Shown piece after piece: positions 19,706-33,100 of a stretch of DNA of 64,000 bases. Origin of the DNA: Liolophura sinensis (taxonomy: Eukaryota; Mollusca; Polyplacophora; Chitonida; Chitonidae); the NCBI RefSeq assembly GCF_032854445.1, contig NW_027017965.1, positions 62,001 to 126,000 on the forward strand, given 5' to 3'. The stretch's first letter is position 1, and every line of letters starts with the position of its first letter. Both the position numbers and the translations under genes were made by a program. Below the pieces are notes generated by a model, which saw only the letters and a program-made list of their open reading frames with translations, did no database searches and was not told the origin of the DNA.

Positions 19706-20486
19706 GGCCATGGAACATTTTCCGCCAAGTCCTGCCAAGAGTCTACAGCTTTCACTCTGTAGCTCTCCGTTCATCAGTATAAAACACGAGGAAGTACTGT
19801 AGCTACAACAGGGTCACATCATGGAGAAATGATGTTACTACCGCATATTAATTGCCAATCTTGTGATCTGAACACTAAGCACTATTCACAGGAGTTACAA
19901 TGAATGAATATGGCTTTATTATTGATTATCAGCAATATTTTCAGCCATATATCTTCAGACACAATAAGCCAATACATGCATGCACAGGCAGCAACTTATA
20001 TAACCTACAAATGTCTCGCGTGGAGTTAACCGAGATTCACAGGTTTTAGATCAAATCCCGAAATTCAAAGTCAAATCTTAAGCTTTGGCCTAACTCTTAG
20101 CCCTAGTTTCTAATTTTCGTCTCTTTTTCGGTTTAGACTCCATTGAAATTATGTAACCAAACTTAATTTTTTGCCTATCTGGTAACGTTACGCAAAATAG
20201 ACATACACCTTTTTCTCATTACAACGCTGTTTTTGGAGGACATTTTCAGTTTTCAGTTTTTCAGCATTCAATTTTGATAGCGGGCAACATATTTCGAGAC
20301 AATGCTATAATAGTTGTTAACTGTAATCCAAAATAAGTGCATAATAGAATAAGACTGTACTTAGCAGGTTGTAACGAATAAGAGGCGTATAGGACAGGTG
20401 TGAAAGATGACCAGTTGCATTCTCAAGGGGGACACAAAAACATAATATTTCATAATCCATTTTGGTAATATGTTGAGGAACCATTA
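19706..20486. other. AT-rich host DNA, nothing recognised
   Basis: No ORF, exon or repeat recognised; downstream flank of the SET-domain gene. Confidence 0.4.
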
Positions 20487-20492
20487 TTTATT
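20487..20492 (-). promoter_or_regulatory. Polyadenylation signal AATAAA for the SET-domain gene
   Basis: AATAAA on the minus strand about 95 bp beyond the TGA at 20588-20590. Confidence 0.5.
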
Positions 20493-20587
20493 GTGCATTA
20501 TGTTATAAAACTAACAAAAAACACAAACCTAGTTAAAACAGGTTACAATTTTTGGTGTATTTGCATGTTCGCCAAGGAAAAATCGAT

Positions 20588-21189
20588 TCAAGAATCTATC
20601 CATGACAAATCATGTCCTTCATTGAACTGTTTGCGACGTACACCATAATCAAAAAACAGTTCTTCTCCAGCTTTTAGGTCTCTTAATGCCCTGAAAACAA
20701 TGCAAATCTTTCCAGCAACTGTTAAAGCTTCTGGCTTCAAATTCATCCGTGTCCCCTTTCTAGAATGAGAAATAAGACGTCCATAAAGTGTGGTGTTCGG
20801 ATGACATTTGCAGTGTTCTTGCGAAGCGTCAATGGCCAGGTCCTTGTGACGAAGAAAGAAGATATAGCCATCTTTTTTAACTTCATTCTGACGTTTCAAT
20901 CCTTCTTTGAAAGACATGACTTCGCCATGATAGTCAACGACTATTTCCCCTTTTGAAAAGGTCTTGCCTGTAAAGATTACATTGCCACGCTGGTTTCTCC
21001 CTATGCAGAGGCCAGGCCAATTTTGTTGTTCCATCCGATCCTGCAGTGTTGAAAGTTGAGCAGCAGTTTGTCTGGTAGAAGTCGGAGCCCATTTCTGGAT
21101 AACCCTCATCAAGAGACTTAAGGGCCATTTTCTCTCTTGCACAAATTTAAGTACTTCTGCTCTACGAGGTCTTCGGCGGGGAAACAGAT
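20588..21189 (-). CDS. SET-domain exon (last exon), KMT5A-like
   Basis: Acceptor TTACCTTTCAG lies just before 21189 and the stop TGA at 20588-20590. The 200-codon exon opens with an Arg-rich stretch, then a helical linker. A SET domain follows: KTFSKGEIVVDYHGEV, YIFFLRHKDLAIDAS, YGRLISHS, VFRALRDLKAGEELFFDYG. The order and the SHS-x(n)-FFDYG end match KMT5A/SETD8-type lysine methyltransferases, which transfer methyl groups from S-adenosylmethionine to lysine (histone H4 K20 in the case of KMT5A). The usual Asn of the N-H-S cofactor motif is Ser here (ISHS), which may weaken activity. The catalytic-pocket Tyr (DYG) is kept. Entry phase needs one base from the previous exon, provided by the donor at 23465. 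Confidence 0.85.
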
Positions 21190-24100
21190 CTGAAAGGTAA
21201 TCAGTTCAACAATTATTCACCATCAATATTACGTGACAGCACATATTCCCAATAGCTATGACATCCTGCAAAAAATCAATATCGTCTGGCACTCCGGCCC
21301 TCCCTCCCTCATTAAGTGAATGGCCAATATTAAAAGATAGGATGTAAAAAATTAGACCAACCAGTCTAGAGCTGCTTTAGAAACTCCTAATCAAACAATG
21401 TGTGCCATGAACAATTTGCATTAAGGGCTCTCCCAATGACACCAACTGCCTTCAAGCATCATGAACATGTCACTGATGTGTTCATTTAATTGGTGTTTTA
21501 CGCCGTACTCAAAAATATGTCACTTATACGACGACGGCCAGCATTATGTGGGAGGAAACCGAGCAGAGCCCGGAAGAAACGCGCGACCACCCGCAGATTG
21601 CTGGTATGTATGTATATACATACATACATACATACATACATACACAAATACAAAGGCTTACTGGTCTCAAGGTACTTAATTTTCTAAGATAGCCGTGGGT
21701 AGATATACACCTGCCTGTTCGCTACATGTATAGATTTATGTATCTTGTATGTCTCTGTTAAAGACACTTTGGTGAGTGTCGCAACGTAAGAAATTGTTTA
21801 AATATACGGTAAATGAGCACAAGTTATTATCCCAGGACCGATTGTGGTTGTTACTGACTGATCGCCGCGGGAGAGCATCAGGGGTGGTCAGAGATTATAC
21901 TGACAGTTCAAGAATGTAATAAACAAGCTCACGCTTCCCTGAGCGTTCAGTCTATGCTCCTAACACCAACAGCTAATGTTTTCCTCAGTTTTTTAGCAAA
22001 TGCACTTCCGAACAGGCTGATTGTTTTATTTTCGTTACTTGGTGATAAACAGGAATTTTGGAGAGAACATTGTGGAGTGGTATGTCAAATACCCTTTTTT
22101 AAACTGCTCGGCTCTCCGTATACAAAGCTGTAGCAGAATTTCGCATACCGCAAATCAATACGTACTTGCAGATTTTAAAAAATGACACTCGTCAAAAAGA
22201 GCACATTTTTTTTCTATCTGGTGTTGCCTACTGCATAATTTTTCCTCGCCATACATGTAAAGCCTGAATACAGCAAAGCTGGCATAAATCGCTGAGTCCA
22301 TCACACTTCAGCGGGTACCGATGGCAATTCTCCTCTTAACACAGAAGGCCTCAGGGCTAGTTCTTACGCAAAATGGAGTTGGCCCACAGTGGATGTTGGC
22401 GCTGACTTTATAATTTATCAACCTGAGGTACATATTAGAATTTTTTACGGCACGCACCTGCGAGGAAATGCATACTCTTTTCAATGGTATTTCATTGATA
22501 TTTAAATTTTCTTCTCCTTTAAGTACTAAAATTGTGAATTTGGTAATTTATAATAATTAAAATGCACAGACAGCATCAGTGATGGAACACCCCCATTTGT
22601 GTCGTCATGCTTTATATGCATGTAAAACTTCAGGTCAATATATGCTGTACTTTTTCTTTTTTTGTTCAACATGAATTCTAATACAAAAGTTGGAAATTCA
22701 TTAATTTACGATGTTTATTATGTTGACACCGCATCAACGATGGAATATCCTTCGAGTTATTGTGCTCCACATGTGTTTAAACCTTGATTTCAATACCTGC
22801 AGATACCACCCCTAAAATTTTGTTTAACATTGCTTTCCCTGTTGTCCAACACTGAGGATATGGAAAATTGTTGAGTACCACATAACTTAGAAATGGTTGC
22901 AAGGCTACCAATGAGCTTGTCTGCAGGAGGCACATGAATGCAAAACTTCAGCTCAATACATTAAGCACTGAAATTGTAAATTTGGTAATTTACAGTAATT
23001 AATATGCACACAGAGCATAAGTGATGGAACATCCCCCTTGTGTCAATGTGCCTTATATGAATGTAAAACTTCAGGTCAATACATGATGTACATTTTGACA
23101 TACCACAACATGGAGTCAAACACACAAAATCAACAATGGAATATCTCCATTTTGAACTGTCTTTTACATGCAGTACTTTTTGAAATGCCTCCCTAACAAA
23201 GTGATTCCTTGCGAATTTTGTCACTTCAGGTAATTTATATGCATATAAAGTGCATAAGCGATGGAACATCCCCCTCATGTTATTGTGCTTTACATTTATC
23301 CTGCCTGAGCTTCGTAAATGTAGTGCACATCATATAGCTCCCTTAGCATTAACACTGCCTTCGCAGTTACTGAAAACCAATGCTCAGGGTATGACATAAA
23401 CTACACCTAGACCTTGTAGAGGTGAGCTAATGAGCTCTCTCCTGCGGCAAAGCAAATGTATCACCTTTTGTGATAATGCTTATTGCATTTCTAAATTTAC
23501 CTTTTATGTGCTGCACACGCAGAGCTCTTTGGGCGTATGCCCATTTGTCGATCAATGACTTCGGTTTAATCATGAAGAACTGAGTTGACAAAGTTTTGCT
23601 TGGAGGTTTCCCATCTAATGTCACTGGGTGAACTTCAATCAGTTTGTCAAAGGCCTTGGCAAGGTCCCCATTAGTCGTTGCATAATGTGCAGCAGGAATG
23701 TTCCTGTGAAGACAAAATGACACAGTTAACCAAAACCTAGAGGCTTCAATTACAAAACACATATGCCTCCCATCCTCCCTTTTTTGGAGTTATAGGAAAT
23801 ATTGAGAAAGAAACACACACATACTCTAGTTCAGACCTGCTCAGTGTGAAACTCAAATCCAACTTCAAAGGCAAGGAAACACTAACATGAAGTATATGTC
23901 AGATGAAAGACCACTACCAGAAAAGCACATCTAGTTTTTTAAATTGTTTTAACCTCGTAAAATCCATCTGAAACTTTAGGATTCTACAGTGGCCTTTCTT
24001 GACCATACTGGAACAAGTGACATCACATCAGGTTTTTTGGCCAAATAACACAAAGACTGCTAGATTAGATCATTCAAAATGCATTTACATACAGATCTAT

Positions 24101-27100
24101 GAATGAATTCATCGAATGGGCCTGCTTCAAGCAAAAAACATGCATGTAATATCACTGATACCCTGGGTCACTACAGACCACCACTGAATCGTTTCAAAAC
24201 CATTTTACTTGGATGGAAAAATTAACAAAAAAAATAATCAAAATTTTTTTCTGGAGAGTGTTTGATCTGACATACTGGCATATTTCATGTCAGGGTTTTC
24301 TTTGTTTTGAATGAAAATTGGCAAAATCTGGTAAAACAGAAAAAAAATGGCATTCAGAGAATACTGGTAGCTCATCTGATTGAGCGGTTTGTAAAACTGC
24401 ATAATGTTCAAACGAGGTGATATTTTCAAATAATGCCCTCTAAACCAAAATAAGACACTCATACACATATTACTCTGATTACATTGAGCTAAGATCTTGC
24501 CACTTAATCAGCAAAAAAGGCCAAAATAATCAGACTGTCATGTTTATTTATTTGATTGGTGCTTTACGCCGTACTCAAGAATATTTCACTTATACGACAA
24601 CCAGCATTACGGTGGGAGGAAACTGGGCAGAGCCTGGAGGAAACACACGACCAGCTGCAGGTTGCTGCAAGACCTTCCTACCTACAGCCAGAGAGGAAGC
24701 CACAATGAGCTGAACCTCAGCTCACAGTGACAGAATTGTTAGGAGGCTCCTGGGTCGTTTATACTGTCATAATTATGTAAAGATTACAGACACAAGGTTA
24801 GCCAGACACCCGTCCACCCATCCAACTGGACAGGCAATCCAGCCAAAAGGGGTATTTTTGACGGGCAAAATTTTGAATCAACATTTTTTTTACGGCTAGT
24901 CCCAGCCCACAGACACTGTTTCAAAGTGTATTAACATTATATGTATGTATACTAGATTGTGAATATTTTTCTAACATGTAAGTTTTCAAAGTACATGTAT
25001 TTGAATTGTTTCTTGTTTTGTTTTGTTTTTTGTATTTTACAAAGTTTATTTCTACCTACTGTGACTTAGCTGCTCAAATCGTATGGTGATTGGTGACACT
25101 ACTCTTTTTAGTGAGTGACAGTCACAGATTCAGTGGTGATAATTTTGCCTGTTCTCAGTCTCAGTTGTAAGAGCTATGTATACTGTATTCTGATTTGGTT
25201 CCGTTGCATTTTAATGTGAAGTAGTGTAACTGTGAGTGACATGCACCTGCTGTGCCAAATTACCATGCATTTTGATTGTTTTCCTTTTATATGTATTTTT
25301 GTGTATTTTATTGTTCACAGTTTATTTATTTCTACCTCCTGATTCACAGCATTCACACTTGAACTGTCAGAACTGCTGTGCCAAATTGCCATTGTTTTCC
25401 TTGCATCTGTATTGAATTGTGTATTTTACAGTTCAATTTGTTTTTCTACCTCCTGTTTCACACTTGGTTGTCCAAAGCATAACGGATTGTAACCTTATAT
25501 AGTTGAATATAAAATTTATGTACTCTTTTTAGTGATTCGCACTCAGTGTCAGTCATTGGTGGGAAAAGTGTGATATATTGGGTGCCCCTAAAAACTGTCA
25601 ATTTCTTGGGGTCCAATAGTAATACATTATTTCCAGTGATATAATAGCAATTAAAGCTATTCAAAGGCCTTGATTTTCAATGATACAGTGGCGATAAAAT
25701 GTCTCCAGCGGCAGACCCCCTGCTTATTTACGGGGGCCTGGCTAATGCCCTGATTGCAGAGCAGTGACTTTGTATGTTATAGAGTTGTAAATCATTACGA
25801 TGGTAACTATGGGCAGAGGTCTTTGTATACAATTCGCGAAAAGTATTTGGCAATCCATGTACTCTGGCTGGCAACTGCAGCCCTGTGAATGGCTGAGCAA
25901 ATGTGCTATGGTAGTAAAAATCTTCCTTGTGAGGAATTAGAGCACCAGCACACTAGAGTTCTCTTTGATATGCAAAATCGCTAACCACGGCTGGCCATCA
26001 GTGCACTATAGGTGTCCACTGCAATCCTATCACTGACTGAGCAAATACTCAGCTGACAAAGTCACTGCCTATACGAACGGTTTAAATATTCCGTCGCAAT
26101 CTAGGAAGGCACATGCATCGGCCAGTTTCGCCATGGTCATAGGTTCCTAGCACTATAGATGTGGAAAGCTTTCTACACATGTGGAATACCAGTGTAAAAA
26201 TTAGGTAAACTTTTGACACTCCATGAATCTAGTAAAGTAGCGAGAGAGACAATAAATTTCTGTAGACCGGCGTAGTTCTACATGAAAGGCTAATAGAAAT
26301 CTGTGTTTACAGGAGAACAGGGGTCCACAAAACAGAACAAGGCATTCAGAGCTCGCTTGATAAAGTTGCTAGGAGAACTACATAATGTTAAAGTCATGCG
26401 ATACATTCAAATATGAGCTACAAACCAAAAAAGTAAAATGTTTGATATTGTCATACACAGATATTATCCTCTAATTGTATAATCTTGCCGTTAAATCAAC
26501 AAGAAAAGACTAAAATTATCATGCTGTCACAACTATGACTGTTTATCTTATATGTAAGGATTGCAGAGCAGTGACTTCATATGTTATGGAGTTGCAAATC
26601 ATTGTGGTGGCAAAGACACTGTGGGGTCTTTGGCATGCAAATTGCGAACTGCATTCGACAATCCATGTACTACTATGGGAGGCATTTGTAACCCTGTTAC
26701 TAGGTAAGCAAAATGTTGAGCTATGCAGTAAAAGACTTCCTTGGTCTTTGGTATGCCAATCGCTTTCAAAGACTGTATACTATGGGTGGCCACTGCAACT
26801 GTATGATTGGCCAAAAGCTTTACCCAAACTGGAAACTGACTCCGCCTGATCCCCCGCTCACAATACCTCTCCATACTTACTAAGGCGGACTAAAAAGGAC
26901 AAATCTGGTAAAATCGCCAGAGGAACATAGCTATCAATACCTTTCTTGATCTCCTAAATGTAGTAGGTAGCCTGTGCACAACTCTGCACAAAAGTTTTCT
27001 TTATTACAGGAAATACATTGTAGGTAAATCTGGCAAAGTCCATAAGACCTGAGACCCTATGCACAATAAACTGTAGCTCTGCCTGGATGCTTTCTAGAGA

Positions 27101-30100
27101 AGATGTGTTTACCACAGAAAACAAAGTTCATAACACTGGTACATATATACATTTCACAGATCTAACAAAATGACTGAAAACACCCAATAAAACTAAAACC
27201 AAAAAAAAAAAATTAACCTTCCATAGTAGGCAATATGTGAATGAACACCCCATCCACAATCCCTTAAAAATCAGAATGTAAAATATAACAAGGCATTCAG
27301 AGAACACCGAAAGATCGCCTGAGTTGTTCTAAAAATTGCATAATGTTCAAGTGAGGTTATACATTCAAATACTGACCTCTAAACCAAAATAAAGCAGAAC
27401 ACTGCCATACACGTCAGATATTCACTGACATTAAGGACGACCTCATATAAGCAAAGGAAAAAGTCTCGAAATCTGCTATTTCCGATACAAGGCATCAAGG
27501 ACAGAACATCCCCTTCATGTCAATGTATGCAAAATTTGATTTATTTTTATTTATTTGATTGGTGTTTTACGCCGTACTCAAGAATATTTCACTTTACGAC
27601 GGCGGCCAGCATTATGGTGGGAGGAAACCAGGCACAGCCCGAGGGAAACCCACGACCATCCGCAGGTTGCTGGCAGACCTTCCCACTTACAGCCGGAGAG
27701 GAAGCCAGCATGAGTTGGACTTGAACTCACAGCGACCACATTGGTGAGAGGCTTCTGGGTCATTACGCTGCGCTAGCGCGCTAACCAACTGCAAAATTTG
27801 AGCTCAGTGCAGAAAAAATGACAACATAGTTGTACATAGAACACACATTAACCAAGTAAGTCATTACTTTTGTAACTAGCAGTGATGAATGGGAACATTT
27901 GTAAAAACCTGAGCTTAATCTATCTGTGTTTGTAGTACTACCCTTAACATATACATGTACCTTAGTACCTTAGTTTTCGATGATTAACACACACCAAAGG
28001 CATCGCTGCAGGAGCATCTCCTTCATGCCATTGTGCTTAATATGTACGAGATACCACCTTCAACGTTTACCTTAATGAGTGGACAGGATTTGTTGATCTA
28101 GGGTGCAATTTATTAAAAAATTATAACATGTATTAATCAAAAATACTCTATAAATGCTCTATTCTCCAGATGTTACAAAATGTTACATCAAGATTAGATT
28201 AGTACAGTACTATTATAGTAGAAGCATTCATTATCGTAAAATAGAGGGGTAAATAGAGATAGAAGTGTGTCTCAAAAATGAAAACTTGCCCCCCACCCCC
28301 CAATAATTTGGCATAACCATGTTCAATTCCCTGTATGGAACCATAATCTTTGTTTTAGAGTTCCATTTCATTTATTCATTTCTTCACTTGATTGGTGTTT
28401 TATGCCACAGTCCATAATATTTCACTCATACAACGGCGAACAGAAGAGTTTCGTTTCATGCACCTTTAAACCTTCAATCCATGTATCTCACACAGAAGCT
28501 GAAAAAAAGAGTAGCACACTTTTCGCCCCTCTCACAATATCTCACCTTACTTTGTACATGCGAGCAAAGCATGCATAAGAAATAGAAAACCAACTCTGTG
28601 TGGCCTGGAGTAATCATTCAGATGCCACCAGACACTGAACAGACCTGGACATTGAATGCTGGGTTAAAATGTTTTAGGGATGCACAATAATTTTCATTTA
28701 TGCAAATGATCCTTGAATATTCCATTCTGAAATTGTTAGTTCAATGGCAGGATCAGATCAGTATTGTAAAAAATACCCTTATTGCTTTATTGTTATTCGA
28801 TGCTGATGTAAGCCCTTGCTCTACTTCGCACAGGCGTGCTAAAAGCAATGCAAAAATACCTTGCTGACACATCAGGTTTGAGTGAGGGCTGCTGAGCTGT
28901 AAAAGGAACAGGCTGTTCACCGGACAGAACCATGCCAGATCTAGACTCGCATCTCACCCCAAAAAACGTTTCTCTGGAAAACACAAAACAAATAATCAGC
29001 TATCTGCTTTGGGGACCATCTCCTTGATTGAAGGGCACTGAAGTGCAAATCAGCTTTTACATTGCAATCTAAAATAATGCCTGTATTTGACTTAAATTTT
29101 CATCCATGAGTTCGTTACTATTCTATTGATCTTAGAAAAGTGTTTTTCAACTTGTTTTCAACTGGTTTGAAAGTAGTGTGATATCCTACTGAAATAATGT
29201 AAGCTTTAGCATGAAAATATTTTATGACCTTTACTTGCCTCTAAACATAAACCTGAAAGCCTATCAATCAAAATGAATATTCACAAAGCCAATAAAACAA
29301 AAACCAATAAAAAAAAGTTCAAACTTCCACCAGTAGGCCTTATGTAGATCAACACCATCCATGATCACTTTAACAGGTGGGCACAAAAATATTTTTAAAA
29401 AAGTAATGTTCGCTGATGCTGGTGACGTAAGCGATCATCACCGTTAAAAAGAACTCTGTGGGGCAACAGATCAAGTAAGGTGCGGACTGGGGTTTGTGCT
29501 AAGTCGGCCTTGAGAAGCCATGCAGGGTCTGAGCTTGTCACCTTGCCTACAAAATATATAGATACATCTACACCTAAATCTCCCATCCAAGTATGTATAT
29601 TTACACCCCATACCTTAGATTAGGGAGCTAAAGATATTTGATTCATGTAGGGATTTAAAACCTCTCGCCTTCAGCCAGAAGAAACCCCTTTATTTACTCA
29701 ATACTGATATGAACATGATAATGAGACCTGAAGTTCGTTACTAACGCACACATGCAGGACATTAATGATCAAAAAATAAATCTAATTTAATAACTACATA
29801 ATATATATATGTGTAAATTGCATGAACGATGGAAAACTCTTCTCACACTATGCAAAGTCCGAGTTCAATGCATAGAGGATGTTGCACAGTTTGACATTTT
29901 CACGGGAAATCAACTAACCATTTTAGCTGACTTTCAGCATGCGTGGTTATGTGGAAGTCTTTAGTGTGGAGGCACGTTTTAATACCCGAAATGCCACATA
30001 GATTGCTATGAGCCTGGGATGCTCGTCATACAAAATGCTGACAGTATTTAAGTGCCGGAGAAAATCGACTTATATACGTCTTGCAGTTTAGATTTTAAAG

Positions 30101-33100
30101 GCCTTTCCCCTGTGAACTTAAATATTTGAATCTGAGCCTTAGCTCGTGGTGAATGAATGACCGTTCCCCATAACTAGACTGAGGGCGACCCATGCATAAC
30201 CCGAACAAGCATGCACCGCTTAGTCCCAACCCTGTTTTAGGATACCACCCTGACCATTTAGCAAAATATTGTTTTGGCCATTTATATTGGCTGCAGATGC
30301 ACAGGGTATGACTACATGTATGTACAGCTGACCTAATAAAAGTATCTTACCCAGTGATTAACAACATCGCCCGGCAAACATTGATTGGTTGACTGAACTG
30401 GTAAAACTTGCCAACACCATTCCCAGAATGTGATAGATAATTATCAGTCAAGTCCAGATCAGGCCCTTCTAGCCTTGATTTTACGAAAGCTATCATAGCT
30501 CGTCTTGCTTCTCCAGCTGTGTTGACACCAAGTTTGTACCTGTGAACAATGAGGAAAGATATAAAAATAAAGCACTTGTTTTAATATGATTAGGCGACAG
30601 TAAAAGAGCTCAACATTCCAAGCTAATTTCAACAAACCTGGCAAAACCATTCACACCTTAAATTATCCCACCTGCATAGAGTAAAATGAAAAGTTGTGCA
30701 CAGCTCATCACAGTATGACCCAGTATTATTACTTTTTTCATCCACTATATAGGTCTAGCACCAATGATGCTAGAGGAAAGGGATATTTGAACACTACATT
30801 CTTCACACCACGAACGCTGTATACATTACATGTCTTAATCAACCCAAAGGCTCATTTACCACAATCCTAAATTTACCACGGTCCGTTACCAAGGTGGCTT
30901 GAATTTTGTGTGAAATCTTCAAGAACCACTGAACCTATCGTTTTCAAATTTGACATGGAGCTAGACAATAAGTTACAATAAGTTTGCAAAAATCGTTGAC
31001 TTCCGGTCAAAACTTTGGAAGCTCGCCACTGGTCGAAGTTGTGGTGTCACAAAAAGTTTTTAAATTTCAATTTTTCTCAAGGTCTTCTGATGTGTTCTGA
31101 GCCACTGATTCCGAATCTGCTTTTATTTTTTTCATATCTTTGTAACTTTGAGATATAGTAAAAAAAATAAAATGAATTATGTCATTTCAACAACCTGTAA
31201 CTGGAGAACTATGGGAGCTAGAAATTGCACCAAACTGAAGCCCAAGACATGCTCTTCCGGGAGTATGCCAAAGGATTTGAGCTAAGATCAATAATTTTCT
31301 CGCTAGACAACACTGTTTTTTGTTTAGAAAAAGATGGGAATCCTATTGCTTTAACATGGAGTTAGATGGGAACTGGACTTATGGTATTTCACCTGATACT
31401 TTCTGCTCCACTGTCTGTGATCTCCCGAAACAGTTGTACGATGGCATACAGCTATACTGTCCTGTATTTGACGGCGTAAAATGATAACAAACGATGTGGA
31501 CCTCTAAAAGTTAGCTTTGCTTTGCGCACACCTTGTGTTCTTCACTGTACGCCAACCAGGCCAGGGTGACTAACAGATATTGACTTGTGCCGTGGTCCAG
31601 GTGTTGGCTTGCTGACAACGACCGAGCTATCAGCAGAGCAATCAGTTTGTGCATGGCAGGTCGTGAATTGAGACGTGGAAGTATAAACTTGCCGTGTATT
31701 ATTTGCTAATGCGAATGAGCTGAAATTTTAACTGCAGTTGCACAAAACATAGGCCTGTGAAGTTTGAGAAACAGTCCAAGTTGAGAGCAGTTAATTTTTA
31801 TAGTGTGAAATAGGAAAAATTATCTATTCACTCTTTCCCTTTGTTTGCACAGTTTCACCACAAAAACAAGTTAAATGTAACTTACAATTTACCTCCCTTT
31901 ATAAATTAACGAAGCATCTGGATATACAGGTAGCCAAAAGGAAAAAGATTTTGACATGCTTTTCGACAGTCAAAAATATTGACATCTGCACAACGCTCTT
32001 ATGATCACGCCACATATAGAAAAGGAGCTAAAATGGCATTGTTTGAAAACCACAAGCTGTTACATTTAAACAAAGATGTATATTCCCCAAATGTTTTCTT
32101 CAAATATTTCATACGACATCAATGACAAAACAATTGCATGCACATAAGAACTACTTACTTTCTGTGTATACGATTCAAATCATTTGCTGCGTTATGAATT
32201 TTCCTGCCCATAGTCGAAAGGAAGAAAAACTCCGTGTGAGCATCCTTCTTGTCTGCATATGCTGGGCGAAACTGATCAAAATAAATCTGGAACCACTGTA
32301 ACAGAAATGTTATTAAATGCAGCATCTGTTGCTTACTCTAGCTGGCAAGCATGTGTATTATCAGCTTAGACTAGGAAATGTTACTCTACTATTACACACT
32401 TGAGAACAGAATGGTGAATGTATTTATTTATTAGATTGCTGTTTCATGTTGTATTCAAAAATGTCCCTTATATGGTAGTGGTTTGTTTTATGGATGGAAA
32501 ACCAGCCACCTTCCAGCAAGTTACTGATTGACCTATCGCATTAATGCTGGCTGCCATCTTTATCAGTGAAATATTTTTGAGTACAATGTAAAACACCAAT
32601 CAATAAGTCATAATTGTCATTTGTGATGCACAGATATGCACACCATATTGATCATAGACAAATAGTCTACAATACAGTTAAATTAAGCAAATTGCCACAT
32701 GAGTGTTGCTCACCCCATATTGGCAAAAGATCCTGTTTTGTTTACTAACATGTTGCAAAACTAGCTGAATCGACATCAAAGCCCTAGAACCCATTTGTCA
32801 ATAATGATATCCATGATATGGTCCAGACACGCAAACACACACAGAAAACAATTGCTACATGCTCCCACACCCAATAATCATTGCAAATATACCATGTGTT
32901 CCTCTTCATTTAAACAAAAGGCTGCTGGCTGTGCTGTTTTCGCTTCTCGGCCGTCACCTTGGCTTTCTTTGACGTAGAATGTCCAAAACCTTTTCTCATC
33001 AAGCCTCAATTCAACCCTACAGGAAAAAAATTACATGAAGCTAAAGCTCATCCCACAGAACAACCTTTATTTCTGCTTTTGATAATTCTATATTATCATT

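Noticed and set aside
29395-29555. Exon with acceptor TATTTTGTAG in the SET/recombinase-like gene
   Set aside because: Phase fits the upstream exon, but the frame stops after about 25 codons and no donor is seen; 28860-28973 fits both neighbours better. Could be an alternative terminal exon.
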